This document shows positions 42,901 to 51,973 of a stretch of DNA of 64,000 nucleotides, one piece after another (the stretch's first letter is position 1; each line of letters begins with the position of its first letter). The position numbers and the translations under genes were made by a program. This DNA comes from CAMYKD01 sp041617155 (GTDB lineage Bacteria; Pseudomonadota; Alphaproteobacteria; Kiloniellales; JAKSDN01): NCBI GenBank assembly GCA_041617155.1, contig JBFJPL010000003.1, positions 1 to 64,000 on the forward strand. The letters are read 5' to 3'. Under the pieces are notes generated by a model that worked only from the letters and a program-made list of their open reading frames with translations, made no database searches and was not told where the DNA came from.

Positions 42901-42973
42901 CGAACGGATCCAAGCCTTCATCGCGAGCTATCGCGCGCGGGTCCGCAAGGACGGCCTCAGCAACCTGAACTAG
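39923..42973 (+). CDS. Large exported TPR protein of unknown function in the motor operon
   Basis: This 1016-residue protein starts inside the motB stop codon (MARRQAKIAALLGGFLVAAL) and has a signal peptide cleaved near AVAE. Residues about 35-130 (FSRLVFDWDAPVTYSIEETP, GPKVVIDVL) and a second region at about 225-340 (LWLVFDLPARVNIARQIQRI) look like AMIN-type beta domains, which often bind peptidoglycan. They are joined by a Pro/Ala linker. Residues about 450-960 are TPR-like helical repeats. I do not recognise a named family. Coupling to motB and export to the periplasm suggest a scaffold linking stators to the cell wall. An extension to 39725 merely reads through motB in another frame and is rejected. 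Confidence 0.85.
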   Translation: MARRQAKIAALLGGFLVAALPVPAAVAEPPDQTAPALNLRSGEHEGFSRLVFDWDAPVTYSIEETPSGATVSFDRPARLDLKSYRKDPSPGILDLTLGPGDDGLTVALRLPEGANLRHFLSGPKVVIDVLAPGAGAAEAQADQESAAAGAAPESLGNSILSDAVEAAVALTGDTRANRAGTRPTRLGVAPKAAEPKAPPRRAAPRPATSSKASRRKLVVTYERPPLPAAMPVPGMTAPRYRPLAIRLKGIAGVAAAAFRRGQHLWLVFDLPARVNIARQIQRIAPELAPVLQLERPDIVALRLTVPLGVAPKLRRDGTDWLVDLRPRLIRPEKPATLDLRAGHDGPRLVFPVTGAGRLIQLDDPDMGDRVHVLPVSLADFGLATARDFPQFQALATYQGLAIVPRSDRLWITLDKDALKITSSAGLLVTAGLDTDAEPNEEETVAGKRRLFDLAAWREVDGDDFETNRKLLQRAIIAPGDARSLDLARLRLARFFFAHGLATETLSVIRLMARERGRFAADPEMILLEGAAAFLAQDFHAAAASLSHPALEGEAEAVIWRAAMSAAAQDWPYAAELFEQGKATIQDYPRAVRVRLHLLAAEARLAIGDTGGASFYLKQALEAQSTDFERAQIDFLEGRRLLADQRPERALPLWRRVAASTHRPSQARARLALVNQGLKAGTLEPASAIAELERLRFVWRGDEFEAALLERLGRLYADAGDYRDALVALRQAASHFPGSVRAEAAARHMRKLFASLYLGDKRASLSPLAALALYREFEELTPAAQDGNRLIDNLVDRLVEIDLLGQAAELLEDQIARRLAGEKRARAGARLALVRLLDRQPGHALEALNSSAAKKLPSAVERRRRHLRARALAGLHRGRDGLAVLAGDESEDARKLRAEILWQLRDWPAAAVALARLIPRDPPKERALDAVETQTVIDLATAYTLAGDRRALDDLARRFGKAMAESGKADSFTLLTSDFGKANLAAVADELAGVERIQAFIASYRARVRKDGLSNLN

Positions 42974-42989
42974 GAGCTTTCGCGGCCCG

Positions 42990-43730
42990 CTAGGTGCCGT
43001 AGCTTTGCACCAGGGAGCCGGCGACCAGGTACCAGCCGTCGACCAGCACGAAGAAGATCAGCTTGAAGGGCAGGGAGATCATGATCGGCGGCAGCATCAT
43101 CATGCCCATGGACATGAGGATCGAGGCCACCACCATGTCGATCACCAGGAACGGCAGGAACAAAAGGAAACCGATCTCGAAGGCGCGCTTCAGCTCGCTG
43201 ATCATGAAGGCCGGGATGAGCGCACGCATCGGCGTCTCCTCCGGCGCCGATATCGCGTCGATCTCGGCCATGTCCATGAACAGCTTGAGGTCCTGCTCGC
43301 GCACGTGGGCCAGCATGAAACTGCGCACCGGACCGGTCGCGAGGTCGAGCGCCTGCATCTCGGTCACGTCCTCGGCCACCAGGGGTGCGATGGCCTCATC
43401 ATAGATCAGTTCCAGAGTCGGCATCATGACGAAGGCCGTGAGGAACAGCGCAAGGCTGATCAACACCGAATTGGGCGGCGTTTGCTGGATGCCGAGCGCG
43501 CTGCGCAGAAACGACAGGACAACGACGATCCGGGTGAACGAGGTCATCATCACCAGGATCGACGGCGCCAGGCTGAGGATGGTGATAAGTGCGACCAGCT
43601 GGATGATCCGGCCGGTTGCCGAGCCGCCTTCGGTGCCGAGGTCCAGATTGAGGCTTTGCGCCGCCGCCGGCTCGGCGCCCGCCAGGAGCGCGGCGATCAG
43701 CCCGCCGAGCAGCCAGAGGAGAGGTCTCAT
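42990..43730 (-). CDS. fliP: FliP, flagellar export gate membrane protein
   Basis: This 246-residue protein has a cleaved N-terminal signal (LLWLLGGLIAALLAGAEPAA) and FliP hallmarks: LSLAPSILVMMTSFTRIVVV, LSFLRSALGIQQTPPNSVLI, LALFLTAFVMMPTLELIYD and FMISELKRAFEIGFLLFLPF. FliP with FliQ and FliR forms the core export channel. Its start overlaps fliO by four bases. It converges on the large TPR gene, with 16 bases between stops. Confidence 0.97.
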   Translation of the reverse strand: MRPLLWLLGGLIAALLAGAEPAAAQSLNLDLGTEGGSATGRIIQLVALITILSLAPSILVMMTSFTRIVVVLSFLRSALGIQQTPPNSVLISLALFLTAFVMMPTLELIYDEAIAPLVAEDVTEMQALDLATGPVRSFMLAHVREQDLKLFMDMAEIDAISAPEETPMRALIPAFMISELKRAFEIGFLLFLPFLVIDMVVASILMSMGMMMLPPIMISLPFKLIFFVLVDGWYLVAGSLVQSYGT

Positions 43731-44044
43731 CGGGCTTCGCTCCCCGCCGGCAGCGGCTTCTCGTCGCTCAGGGCTTGCCGCCCGGCGGTCATGCGCTCCA
43801 GGTGCAGGTCAGCGCCGCCGCCCAGCAGCACCAAGTGTTCGGTGTCGTCGCGGCGCAGCAACACCAGGCGGCGGCGCGCGTCGAGCGGCATCACCTCGAC
43901 CACCGAAAGGCGCCGCGCCTTGCCGGTGTTGGGCGTCAGCCGGCCGGCCAGCCCGAAGCGCCGCGCCGCCCAGGCCAGGCAGCCGATCAGGCCGAGCACG
44001 AAGATCAGGGCCAGCAGGAACTTGAAGTAGACGGCGAAGTCCAT
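43727..44044 (-). CDS. fliO: FliO-like export gate assembly protein
   Basis: This 105-residue protein has one membrane helix near the N-terminus (FLLALIFVLGLIGCLAWAAR) and a cytoplasmic domain with LSVVEVMPLDARRRLVLLRR and DDTEHLVLLGGG, the FliO pattern. FliO helps assemble FliP rings. It lies directly before fliP. Confidence 0.88.
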   Translation of the reverse strand: MDFAVYFKFLLALIFVLGLIGCLAWAARRFGLAGRLTPNTGKARRLSVVEVMPLDARRRLVLLRRDDTEHLVLLGGGADLHLERMTAGRQALSDEKPLPAGSEAR

Positions 44045-44053
44045 CGCGCGCCG

Positions 44054-44329
44054 TCAGGGCTGATTCTCTGGCTGCCCGCCGGCCTGGTTCAGCAGTTCGA
44101 GGACGGCGGCGGCCAGGCGGTCGAGCGCGTCGCGCAGATCCCACAGCTTGGGCGCCAGTGCCACGGCCTGCTCCCGCGGCTGGTTTTCGAGGTTCGTGCA
44201 GATATCTCGGACCCGCTGGCCGAAGCCGGACAGCTCCACCAGGCGGCCGGCGCTGATCTCGGCGTGGGCCGCGGCAACCGCCTGGCCGAGCCGGTCGATC
44301 TCCGCCGCGATCGCGGTGGTGGGGGTCAC
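44054..44329 (-). CDS. Small helical protein of unknown function between fhlB and fliO
   Basis: This 91-residue, helix-rich protein (AAEIDRLGQAVAAAHAEISA, LAPKLWDLRDALDRLAAAVL) contains a conserved-looking FGQRVRDICTNLENQPREQA segment. I do not recognise it. Size and helicity resemble FliT-like export chaperones, which is only a possibility. Four-base overlap with the fhlB-like gene and 9 bases to fliO place it in an export-apparatus operon, so a flagellar role is likely. Confidence 0.72.
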   Translation of the reverse strand: MTPTTAIAAEIDRLGQAVAAAHAEISAGRLVELSGFGQRVRDICTNLENQPREQAVALAPKLWDLRDALDRLAAAVLELLNQAGGQPENQP

Positions 44330-44667
44330 GGCGCGGCCTCGCCGGCGGCGGCCTGAGAGGCGCGATAGACGTAGGTCAGGATCTCGGCCACGGCGGCCAA
44401 GGCGGGCAGCGGCACTTCGCTGTCGATCTCCACCGCCGCCAGAATCTCCGCCAGATCGGCGTCGGTCCGCACCTTGACGCCCCGGTCGAAGGCGATCGCG
44501 AGTATCTGCTCGGCCAGGCGGCCTTGCCCCTTGGCGACGACGCGCGGCCCCTGGGCGGCGCCGGGGTCCTGCTGCAGGGCGATGGCCAGCGGACGGGGCC
44601 CGCCGGAATCTGGTGTCGAAGAGATCGGCTTGTCGGCCACGGCTGGCACCCGGTCCTCGGCTGTCAT
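44326..44667 (-). CDS. FhlB: FlhB C-terminal-domain-like protein
   Basis: This 113-residue protein resembles only the cytoplasmic domain of FlhB (RPLAIALQQDPGAAQGPRVV, AKGQGRLAEQILAIAFDRGV, EVPLPALAAVAEILTYVYRA). The autocleavage motif NPTH of FlhB is absent; the equivalent region reads LQQDPG. Such FhlB-type proteins occur beside flagellar genes and may replace or modulate the cleaved FlhB tail. A complete FlhB is encoded at 47567-48673. Confidence 0.85.
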   Translation of the reverse strand: MTAEDRVPAVADKPISSTPDSGGPRPLAIALQQDPGAAQGPRVVAKGQGRLAEQILAIAFDRGVKVRTDADLAEILAAVEIDSEVPLPALAAVAEILTYVYRASQAAAGEAAP

Positions 44668-44729
44668 GGGTCCGGTCCCGACAAAAAGACTATCGCCGAC
44701 ACCGAGGCGATAATCATTATCTGTTAACC

Positions 44730-44744
44730 TTAAAGAATTATTTA
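44730..44744 (+). promoter_or_regulatory. CtrA-like box (one mismatch) between fhlB-like gene and csrA
   Basis: TTAA-AGAATTA-TTTA followed by C. A further TTAACC half-site is at 44724. It lies about 60 bases before the fhlB-like start. Confidence 0.45.
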
Positions 44745-44797
44745 CGGCGAGCGCGCGAGGCTGCCCAGTCGGGTCGGGAGAGGTGCGGGACCGTGGC

Positions 44798-45034
44798 TCA
44801 GTCGGTCGGTTTCTTGCCCTTCTCCTGCTCGGTCACCTGACCTGCCTGCTGGGTCGCGGCGGCCGCCCGGTTTTCGGCCTGTATGCGCTCGTGGATCTCG
44901 CGACGCAGCACGGTGGCGGTCGGCGGAAAGGTAAAGCCCAGTTTGATCGACTTGCCCCGAATGTCGATGACGGTGACTTCGATGTCGTCGTTTATGATGA
45001 CTGACTCGCCGATCTTGCGTGTCAGATAGAGCAT
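44798..45034 (-). CDS. csrA: CsrA, post-transcriptional regulator
   Basis: This 78-residue protein starts at the ATG at 45034 (MLYLTRKIGESVIINDDIEV, then TVIDIRGKSIKLGFTFPPTA), unmistakably CsrA. A longer frame to 45100 adds unrelated residues. CsrA binds ANGGA motifs near ribosome-binding sites and in flagellar systems commonly represses flagellin translation. The C-terminal 20 residues are an extended charged tail. It lies upstream of the fhlB/fliO/fliP genes. Both flagellin leaders here contain ATGGA at the ribosome-binding site. Confidence 0.94.
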   Translation of the reverse strand: MLYLTRKIGESVIINDDIEVTVIDIRGKSIKLGFTFPPTATVLRREIHERIQAENRAAAATQQAGQVTEQEKGKKPTD

Positions 45035-45100
45035 GAGCTGCTTGCGCCTTTTCCAATTCGGCGGCGCCCCACGGCGCAACCCCCAGCATTTATCATGCAA

Positions 45101-45115
45101 TTAAATCACTTTTTA
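45101..45115 (+). promoter_or_regulatory. CtrA-like box upstream of flgB (one mismatch)
   Basis: TTAA-ATCACTT-TTTA followed by C, 92 bases before the flgB start and in the AT-rich stretch between csrA and flgB. The same TTTAC variant occurs at the fliF, flaG and fhlB boxes. Confidence 0.55.
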
Positions 45116-45207
45116 CGGATCATTAATAGGCCGCGCGTGATAGTGCGCTGGGTCGGTCTGTCGGCACCGACCGATCGAAGCTCGAAAGATCGGCCCCGGG
45201 AGACCCC

Positions 45208-45618
45208 ATGGACGGCAAGCTGAACATCTTCGAAGCGATCGCCCGGCGCATGGTCTGGCTCGGCCAGCGGCAACAGGTCCTGGCCCAGAACATCGCCAAT
45301 TCGGACACGCCCGACTACGTTCCGCAGGACCTCAAGCACGGTCCATTCCAGCGCGTGCTGGCGAAGAGCGTCGCGCTCGTGCGCCCGGCCGCGACCCACG
45401 CCAAACACATGGCGGGCCCGGCCGGCCTGGCCGCCCGCCCGGCCGAGAGCGCGGATCAGCGCGAGCGTTTCGAGACCGCGCCATCGGGCAACGCGGTGGT
45501 GCTCGACGAGCAGCTGATCAAGGTCGCCGAGACCCAGATGGACTATCAGACCATGACCAACCTGTACCGCAAGCACGCCCAGATGATCCGCGCGGCGCTC
45601 GGCCGCGGCGGCAACTAG
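45208..45618 (+). CDS. flgB: FlgB, proximal rod protein
   Basis: This 136-residue protein has the rod N-terminus (QQVLAQNIANSDTPDYVPQD) and C-terminal MDYQTMTNLYRKHAQMIRAA typical of FlgB. FlgB forms part of the proximal rod on the MS ring. It heads the plus-strand cluster flgB-flgC-fliE-fliQ-fliR-flhB. Confidence 0.96.
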   Translation: MDGKLNIFEAIARRMVWLGQRQQVLAQNIANSDTPDYVPQDLKHGPFQRVLAKSVALVRPAATHAKHMAGPAGLAARPAESADQRERFETAPSGNAVVLDEQLIKVAETQMDYQTMTNLYRKHAQMIRAALGRGGN

Positions 45619-45645
45619 ACGGTCTAGCTAGGAGGAGGACAAGCT

Positions 45646-46056
45646 GTGTCGGATTTGGTCAAGGCGCTGAACATCTCGGCGGCCGGGCTCGAGGCCCAGG
45701 GCACGCGGCTTCGGGTGATCGCGGAAAACGTCGCCAACGCCGACTCGGCGGCGCAAAGCCCGGGTGCCGAGCCCTACCGCCGCAAGGTCGTCACCTTCAG
45801 CAACGCGCTCGACCGCGAGCTCGGGGTCGCGCGGGTCGAGGTCAAGGGCATCACCCTGGACCGCAGCGATTTCGGACGCCGTTTCGAGCCCGGCCACCCG
45901 GCGGCCGACCCGCAGGGCTACATCCGCACGCCGAACGTCAACAGCCTGCTCGAGGTGGCCGATATGCGCGAGGCGCAGCGCAGCTACGAGGCCAACCTCA
46001 AGGCGATCCAGTCGGCCCGCACCATGTTGCAACAGACCATCGACATTCTGCGCTGA
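45646..46056 (+). CDS. flgC: FlgC, proximal rod protein
   Basis: This 136-residue protein uses a GTG start at 45646, set by the strong ribosome-binding site AGGAGGAGG just before it. N-terminal KALNISAAGLEAQGTRLRVI and ENVANADSA and C-terminal PNVNSLLEVADMREAQRSYE match FlgC. It forms the proximal rod with FlgB and FlgF. Confidence 0.96.
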   Translation: MSDLVKALNISAAGLEAQGTRLRVIAENVANADSAAQSPGAEPYRRKVVTFSNALDRELGVARVEVKGITLDRSDFGRRFEPGHPAADPQGYIRTPNVNSLLEVADMREAQRSYEANLKAIQSARTMLQQTIDILR

Positions 46057-46144
46057 CCCGCGCCCGGACCGCCACAAGGGCGGCCGGTTTCACGCCAGAA
46101 CGGCACACCCCGAGAGCGTACCGCACCCGCAAGGAGCATAGCTC

Positions 46145-46456
46145 ATGACCGTCAATCTCGCCGATGCCGTATCCGCCTATCAGCGCCTGGTCCGAAGCGA
46201 GGCGGAGACCGGATTGGAGGCGCGCGACGGCGCGCGCGACGGCGATTTCGCCGGCGCCCTGCGCGCGGCCACCGAGACCGCCGTCGAGTCGCTGCGCACG
46301 GGCGAGACGGAATCGCTGAAGGCGGCCGCCGGAAAGGCCGACATCAACGAGGTGGTGCTGGCCGTCAGCCAGGCGGAGATCACACTGCAGACCGTGGTCG
46401 CGGTGCGCGATCGGGTGATCCAGGCCTATCAGGAGATCCTGCGCATGCCGATCTAG
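46145..46456 (+). CDS. fliE: FliE, MS ring-rod adaptor
   Basis: This 103-residue protein ends with the FliE signature (ADINEVVLAVSQAEITLQTV, VAVRDRVIQAYQEILRMPI). FliE joins the MS ring to the rod and is the first substrate of the export gate. It is 89 bases after flgC, in the usual flgB-flgC-fliE order. Confidence 0.95.
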   Translation: MTVNLADAVSAYQRLVRSEAETGLEARDGARDGDFAGALRAATETAVESLRTGETESLKAAAGKADINEVVLAVSQAEITLQTVVAVRDRVIQAYQEILRMPI

Positions 46457-46518
46457 GCCAGGAGGCGGCCCGCCGGCACCAGCGCAGTTCCCCAATTCAC
46501 TGCAGAAGCTCAAGTACC

Positions 46519-46785
46519 ATGAACCCTACCGACGTCCTCGAGGTCTCGCGCCAGGCGGTCATCGTGATGCTGAAGATCGGCTCGCCGATCCTTGGTCTGG
46601 CACTGGCGGTCGGCCTCGTCGTGTCGCTGTTCCAGGCGCTGACCCAGATCCAGGAGATGACCTTGTCCTTCGTGCCGAAGATCATGGTGATCTTCGTCTC
46701 GCTGCTGGTGCTGCTGCCGTTCATGATGTCCACGCTGGTGACCTTCGGTCATAGCCTGATGGACCGGATCGTCGCCCTCGGTTAG
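46519..46785 (+). CDS. fliQ: FliQ, flagellar export gate protein
   Basis: This 88-residue protein has two membrane helices and the canonical FliQ sequence (VLEVSRQAVIVMLKIGSPIL, VSLFQALTQIQEMTLSFVPK). It forms the export channel with FliP and FliR. Directly upstream of fliR (13 bases). Confidence 0.97.
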   Translation: MNPTDVLEVSRQAVIVMLKIGSPILGLALAVGLVVSLFQALTQIQEMTLSFVPKIMVIFVSLLVLLPFMMSTLVTFGHSLMDRIVALG

Positions 46786-46797
46786 GACAGGGCAAGC

Positions 46798-47556
46798 ATG
46801 CTCGACGCCCTGCTGCCGAAGGAGCTCTTCGCGGTCCTGCTCGTTTTCGTTCGAATCGGCGCCGCCATGATGCTGCTGCCCGGCGTCGGCGAGCCCTATG
46901 TCTCGCCGCGGGTCCGCTTGCTTCTTGCGCTGATGATCGCGCTGCTGCTGACCCCGGTGTTGTCCGGCACGCTGCCGGCCCTGCCCGATAGCCTGGCGCT
47001 GCTTGCCCTGCTGGTCTTGGGCGAGGTCGTGATCGGGCTCTTCATCGGCACGATCACCCGTTTCTTCATGGCGGCGCTGACCACCGCGGGCATGATGATC
47101 GCCTACTCCACGGCGCTCGCCAACGCGCTGACCAACGATCCAAGCGCGGCCCAGCAGGGTTCGATCTCCGGGTCATTTCTGACGCTGGTCGCCTTGCTGA
47201 CCATCTTTGCACTCAACCTCCATCACCTGATGCTCCAGGCGCTGGTCGAGAGCTACCACCTGTTCGTGCCCGGCCAGGCGCTGCCGCTCGGCGATTTCTC
47301 CGACATGGTGGCGCGCGTGATGGCCCGGACCTTCCTGCTGTCGTTTCAGCTCGCGGCGCCGTTCGTTGCGGTGGCGATGATCTTCTTCCTGGGCATCGGC
47401 CTGCTGGCGCGGCTCATGCCCCAGGTGCAGATCTTCTTTGTCGCCATGCCGGTACAGATCGCCCTGGGCCTGGTCGTCCTGTCGCTGGCCGTGCCCTTCA
47501 TCATCCGATGGTTTGCCGGCGGTCTGGAACAGACCGTGCTGAGCTTGGGCGGGTAG
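46798..47556 (+). CDS. fliR: FliR, flagellar export gate protein
   Basis: This 252-residue, strongly hydrophobic protein has the FliR pattern: FVRIGAAMMLLPGVGEPYVS, PRVRLLLALMIALLLTPVL and LRHxxL-like segments, ending in a helix-rich C-terminus (VRLMPQVQ-type LLARLMPQVQIFFVAMPVQI). It caps the FliP5-FliR export core and contacts FlhB. It lies 11 bases before flhB. Confidence 0.96.
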   Translation: MLDALLPKELFAVLLVFVRIGAAMMLLPGVGEPYVSPRVRLLLALMIALLLTPVLSGTLPALPDSLALLALLVLGEVVIGLFIGTITRFFMAALTTAGMMIAYSTALANALTNDPSAAQQGSISGSFLTLVALLTIFALNLHHLMLQALVESYHLFVPGQALPLGDFSDMVARVMARTFLLSFQLAAPFVAVAMIFFLGIGLLARLMPQVQIFFVAMPVQIALGLVVLSLAVPFIIRWFAGGLEQTVLSLGG

Positions 47557-47566
47557 ACCTTAAGCC

Positions 47567-48673
47567 ATGGCAGACGAACGTCCCGACGAGTCGCAAAAGA
47601 CCGAGGAGCCGACCCAAAAGCGCCTGCTGGAGGCGCAGCAGAAGGGCCAGGTGGCCAAGTCCCAGGAGGTCGGCCACTGGTTCATGATCCTGGCCTTCGC
47701 GATCATGGTCGGATTCCTGGCGCCCGGTGTCGCCCGGGACATCGCCGATGCGCTTTACGGCTTGGTCGCGCGGCCCCATGCGATCCGGGTCGACGGCGCC
47801 GGCATCCAGGACCTGCTCGGCGAACTGACGGCCAACCTGGGCCTGGCGCTCGCCGTCCTGGTCCTGCTGGCCATGGTCGCCGCTCTGGCATCGGGCATGC
47901 TGCAGACCGGGTTCATCCTGACCACCGAACCGATCAAGCCCAAACTGGAACGGATCTCGCCGGCCAGCGGATTGAATCGGATGTTCTCCGCGCGCGCCCT
48001 GGTCGAGTTCCTGAAAGGCGTTGCAAAGCTTTCGATCGTCGGCTGCGTCATCGCCTTGTTGCTGTGGCCGGAGCGGCGCCTGATCGCCGACCTGGTGACC
48101 ATGGACCTGGTCCAGTTCCTGGCGGTGATCCAATCTCTGGCTTTCCGGGTCCTGCTTGCCGTGTTGGCCGTCATGACGGTGATTGCCGGACTGGATTTCC
48201 TGTTCCAGAAGCAGCAGCACGCCAAACAGATGCGCATGTCGAAGCAGGAAGTGAAGGACGAGTTCAAGCAGACCGAAGGCGATCCCATGGTCAAGGCTCG
48301 GCTGCGGCAGATTCGCATGGAGCGCGCCCGGCAACGTATGATGGCCGCCGTGCCGGAGGCCGATGTGGTGATCGCCAATCCGACCCACTTCGCGGTCGCG
48401 CTTGCTTACGAACTCGGCTCCGCCGGGGCGCCGAAGGTGACGGCCAAAGGCGCCGATACGCTTGCCCTGCGCATGCGCGAGCTGGCCGAGGAGTACGCTG
48501 TGCCGGTGGTCGAAAACCCGCCCCTGGCGCGCGCGCTCTACGGCTCGGTCGAGCTCGATCAGGAGATCCCGCCCGAACATTATAAGGCGGTCGCCGAAAT
48601 CATCGGGTATGTCATGCGCCTAAAGGGTAAGCTACCCCAGCAGCGGGCCGGCTTGCAGCGGGGCCGTGAGTGA
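47567..48673 (+). CDS. flhB: FlhB, export specificity switch protein
   Basis: This 368-residue protein begins with the FlhB start (ESQKTEEPTQKRLLEAQQKG, QVAKSQEV). Four membrane helices (about 30-210) follow, then the cytoplasmic domain with the intact autocleavage motif ANPTHFAVAL. FlhB switches export from rod/hook to filament proteins after FliK signals. It lies upstream of cckA, an order shared with other alphaproteobacteria. Confidence 0.97.
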   Translation: MADERPDESQKTEEPTQKRLLEAQQKGQVAKSQEVGHWFMILAFAIMVGFLAPGVARDIADALYGLVARPHAIRVDGAGIQDLLGELTANLGLALAVLVLLAMVAALASGMLQTGFILTTEPIKPKLERISPASGLNRMFSARALVEFLKGVAKLSIVGCVIALLLWPERRLIADLVTMDLVQFLAVIQSLAFRVLLAVLAVMTVIAGLDFLFQKQQHAKQMRMSKQEVKDEFKQTEGDPMVKARLRQIRMERARQRMMAAVPEADVVIANPTHFAVALAYELGSAGAPKVTAKGADTLALRMRELAEEYAVPVVENPPLARALYGSVELDQEIPPEHYKAVAEIIGYVMRLKGKLPQQRAGLQRGRE

Positions 48674-48754
48674 TGGATAAAGGGGTTCGCAAATCAGTAC
48701 CTATCATCCTCCTGTGAGGGTGGGGACTGTTACGCTTGGGAGTGTTTTGACACG

Positions 48755-51238
<2,484 letters not shown>

Positions 51239-51275
51239 GCGATAGGCGGCCAGTCCCCTGAGCTTTCGGCCGAAA

Positions 51276-51870
51276 TCAGCCGAGGCCTTCGTACTCCACC
51301 GTCGTCATCGTGCCCGCTTGCATGTGGTCGGGGTTGTGGCAGTGGAACACCCAGTTGCCCGGATTGTCGGCGTCGAAGGCGAGGGTCGTGCTGCTTGCCC
51401 GGTGGCACCTGGAGCGTGTCGCGCAGGGCGCCGGAAAAACGCTGGCGATTCAGCGCCACCACCTGGAAGCTGTGGCCGTGCAGGTGCATGGGTTGGGCCA
51501 TCGAGGTGCGGTTGACCAGTTCGATCTCGACCCGCTCGCCAGGCGCGACACGCAACGGCTTGTGGCTGCCGTAAACGTCGCCGTTGAGGCTCCAGCGATA
51601 GTCCGCGCCGCCACCGGTCAAGGCCACTTCATAGCGCCGATTGGCCGCCTTGGCGGACAGCGGCGCGGCCGCCCGTAACCGACTCTCGAGCGCGTTGCCG
51701 TCCGCGGGTACGGCGGCCTCCGCCACCGACGCCAGACGCCGGACCTGGGCGGTCTTGGTCGCCAGGACGATGCCGGCGCGCCGGCGGTCGCCTTCGCGCC
51801 GCGCGAAGACCGGGGTAGGCGCCCGGCCGGCGAGCCCCGGGTTGCGGCCGGAAAAGCGGCCGTCTTTTCT
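51276..51870 (-). pseudogene. Truncated, frameshifted multicopper oxidase fragment
   Basis: The minus strand encodes the C-terminal part of a copper oxidase. One frame runs from about 51870 and contains GVYGSH-like text (NGDVYGSHKPLRVAPGERVE) and the copper motif QPMHLHGHSFQVV. After LRDTLQVPPGK the sense continues in another frame (STTLAFDADNPGNWVFHCHN, then PDHMQAGTMTTVEYEGLG and a stop). The shift falls within 51391-51400, where one extra base in GGCAAGCAGC fits. An in-frame stop just upstream, next to the recA promoter, removes the N-terminal part. Both copper ligand clusters (HLHGH and HCHNPDHM) are recognisable, so this is a decaying gene end rather than a working enzyme. Confidence 0.85.
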
Positions 51871-51885
51871 GTTCTCTTTTCATTC
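51871..51885. promoter_or_regulatory. LexA-like box 1 upstream of recA
   Basis: GTTC-TCTTTTC-ATTC resembles the alphaproteobacterial SOS box GTTC-N7-GTTC with one mismatch, 89 bases before the recA ATG. Confidence 0.5.
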
Positions 51886-51908
51886 CGCTTTTTCGCTTGT
51901 TTTCATGA

Positions 51909-51923
51909 GAACAAAACGAGTAC
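51909..51923. promoter_or_regulatory. LexA-like box 2 upstream of recA
   Basis: GAAC-AAAACGA-GTAC matches the inverted SOS box GAAC-N7-GAAC with one mismatch, 51 bases before the recA ATG. RecA is a standard LexA target in alphaproteobacteria. Confidence 0.65.
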
Positions 51924-51973
51924 ACTCGCATCCATTGCAGTCGCCCCGCACGTGAGATAAGAAAGGACCGGTC

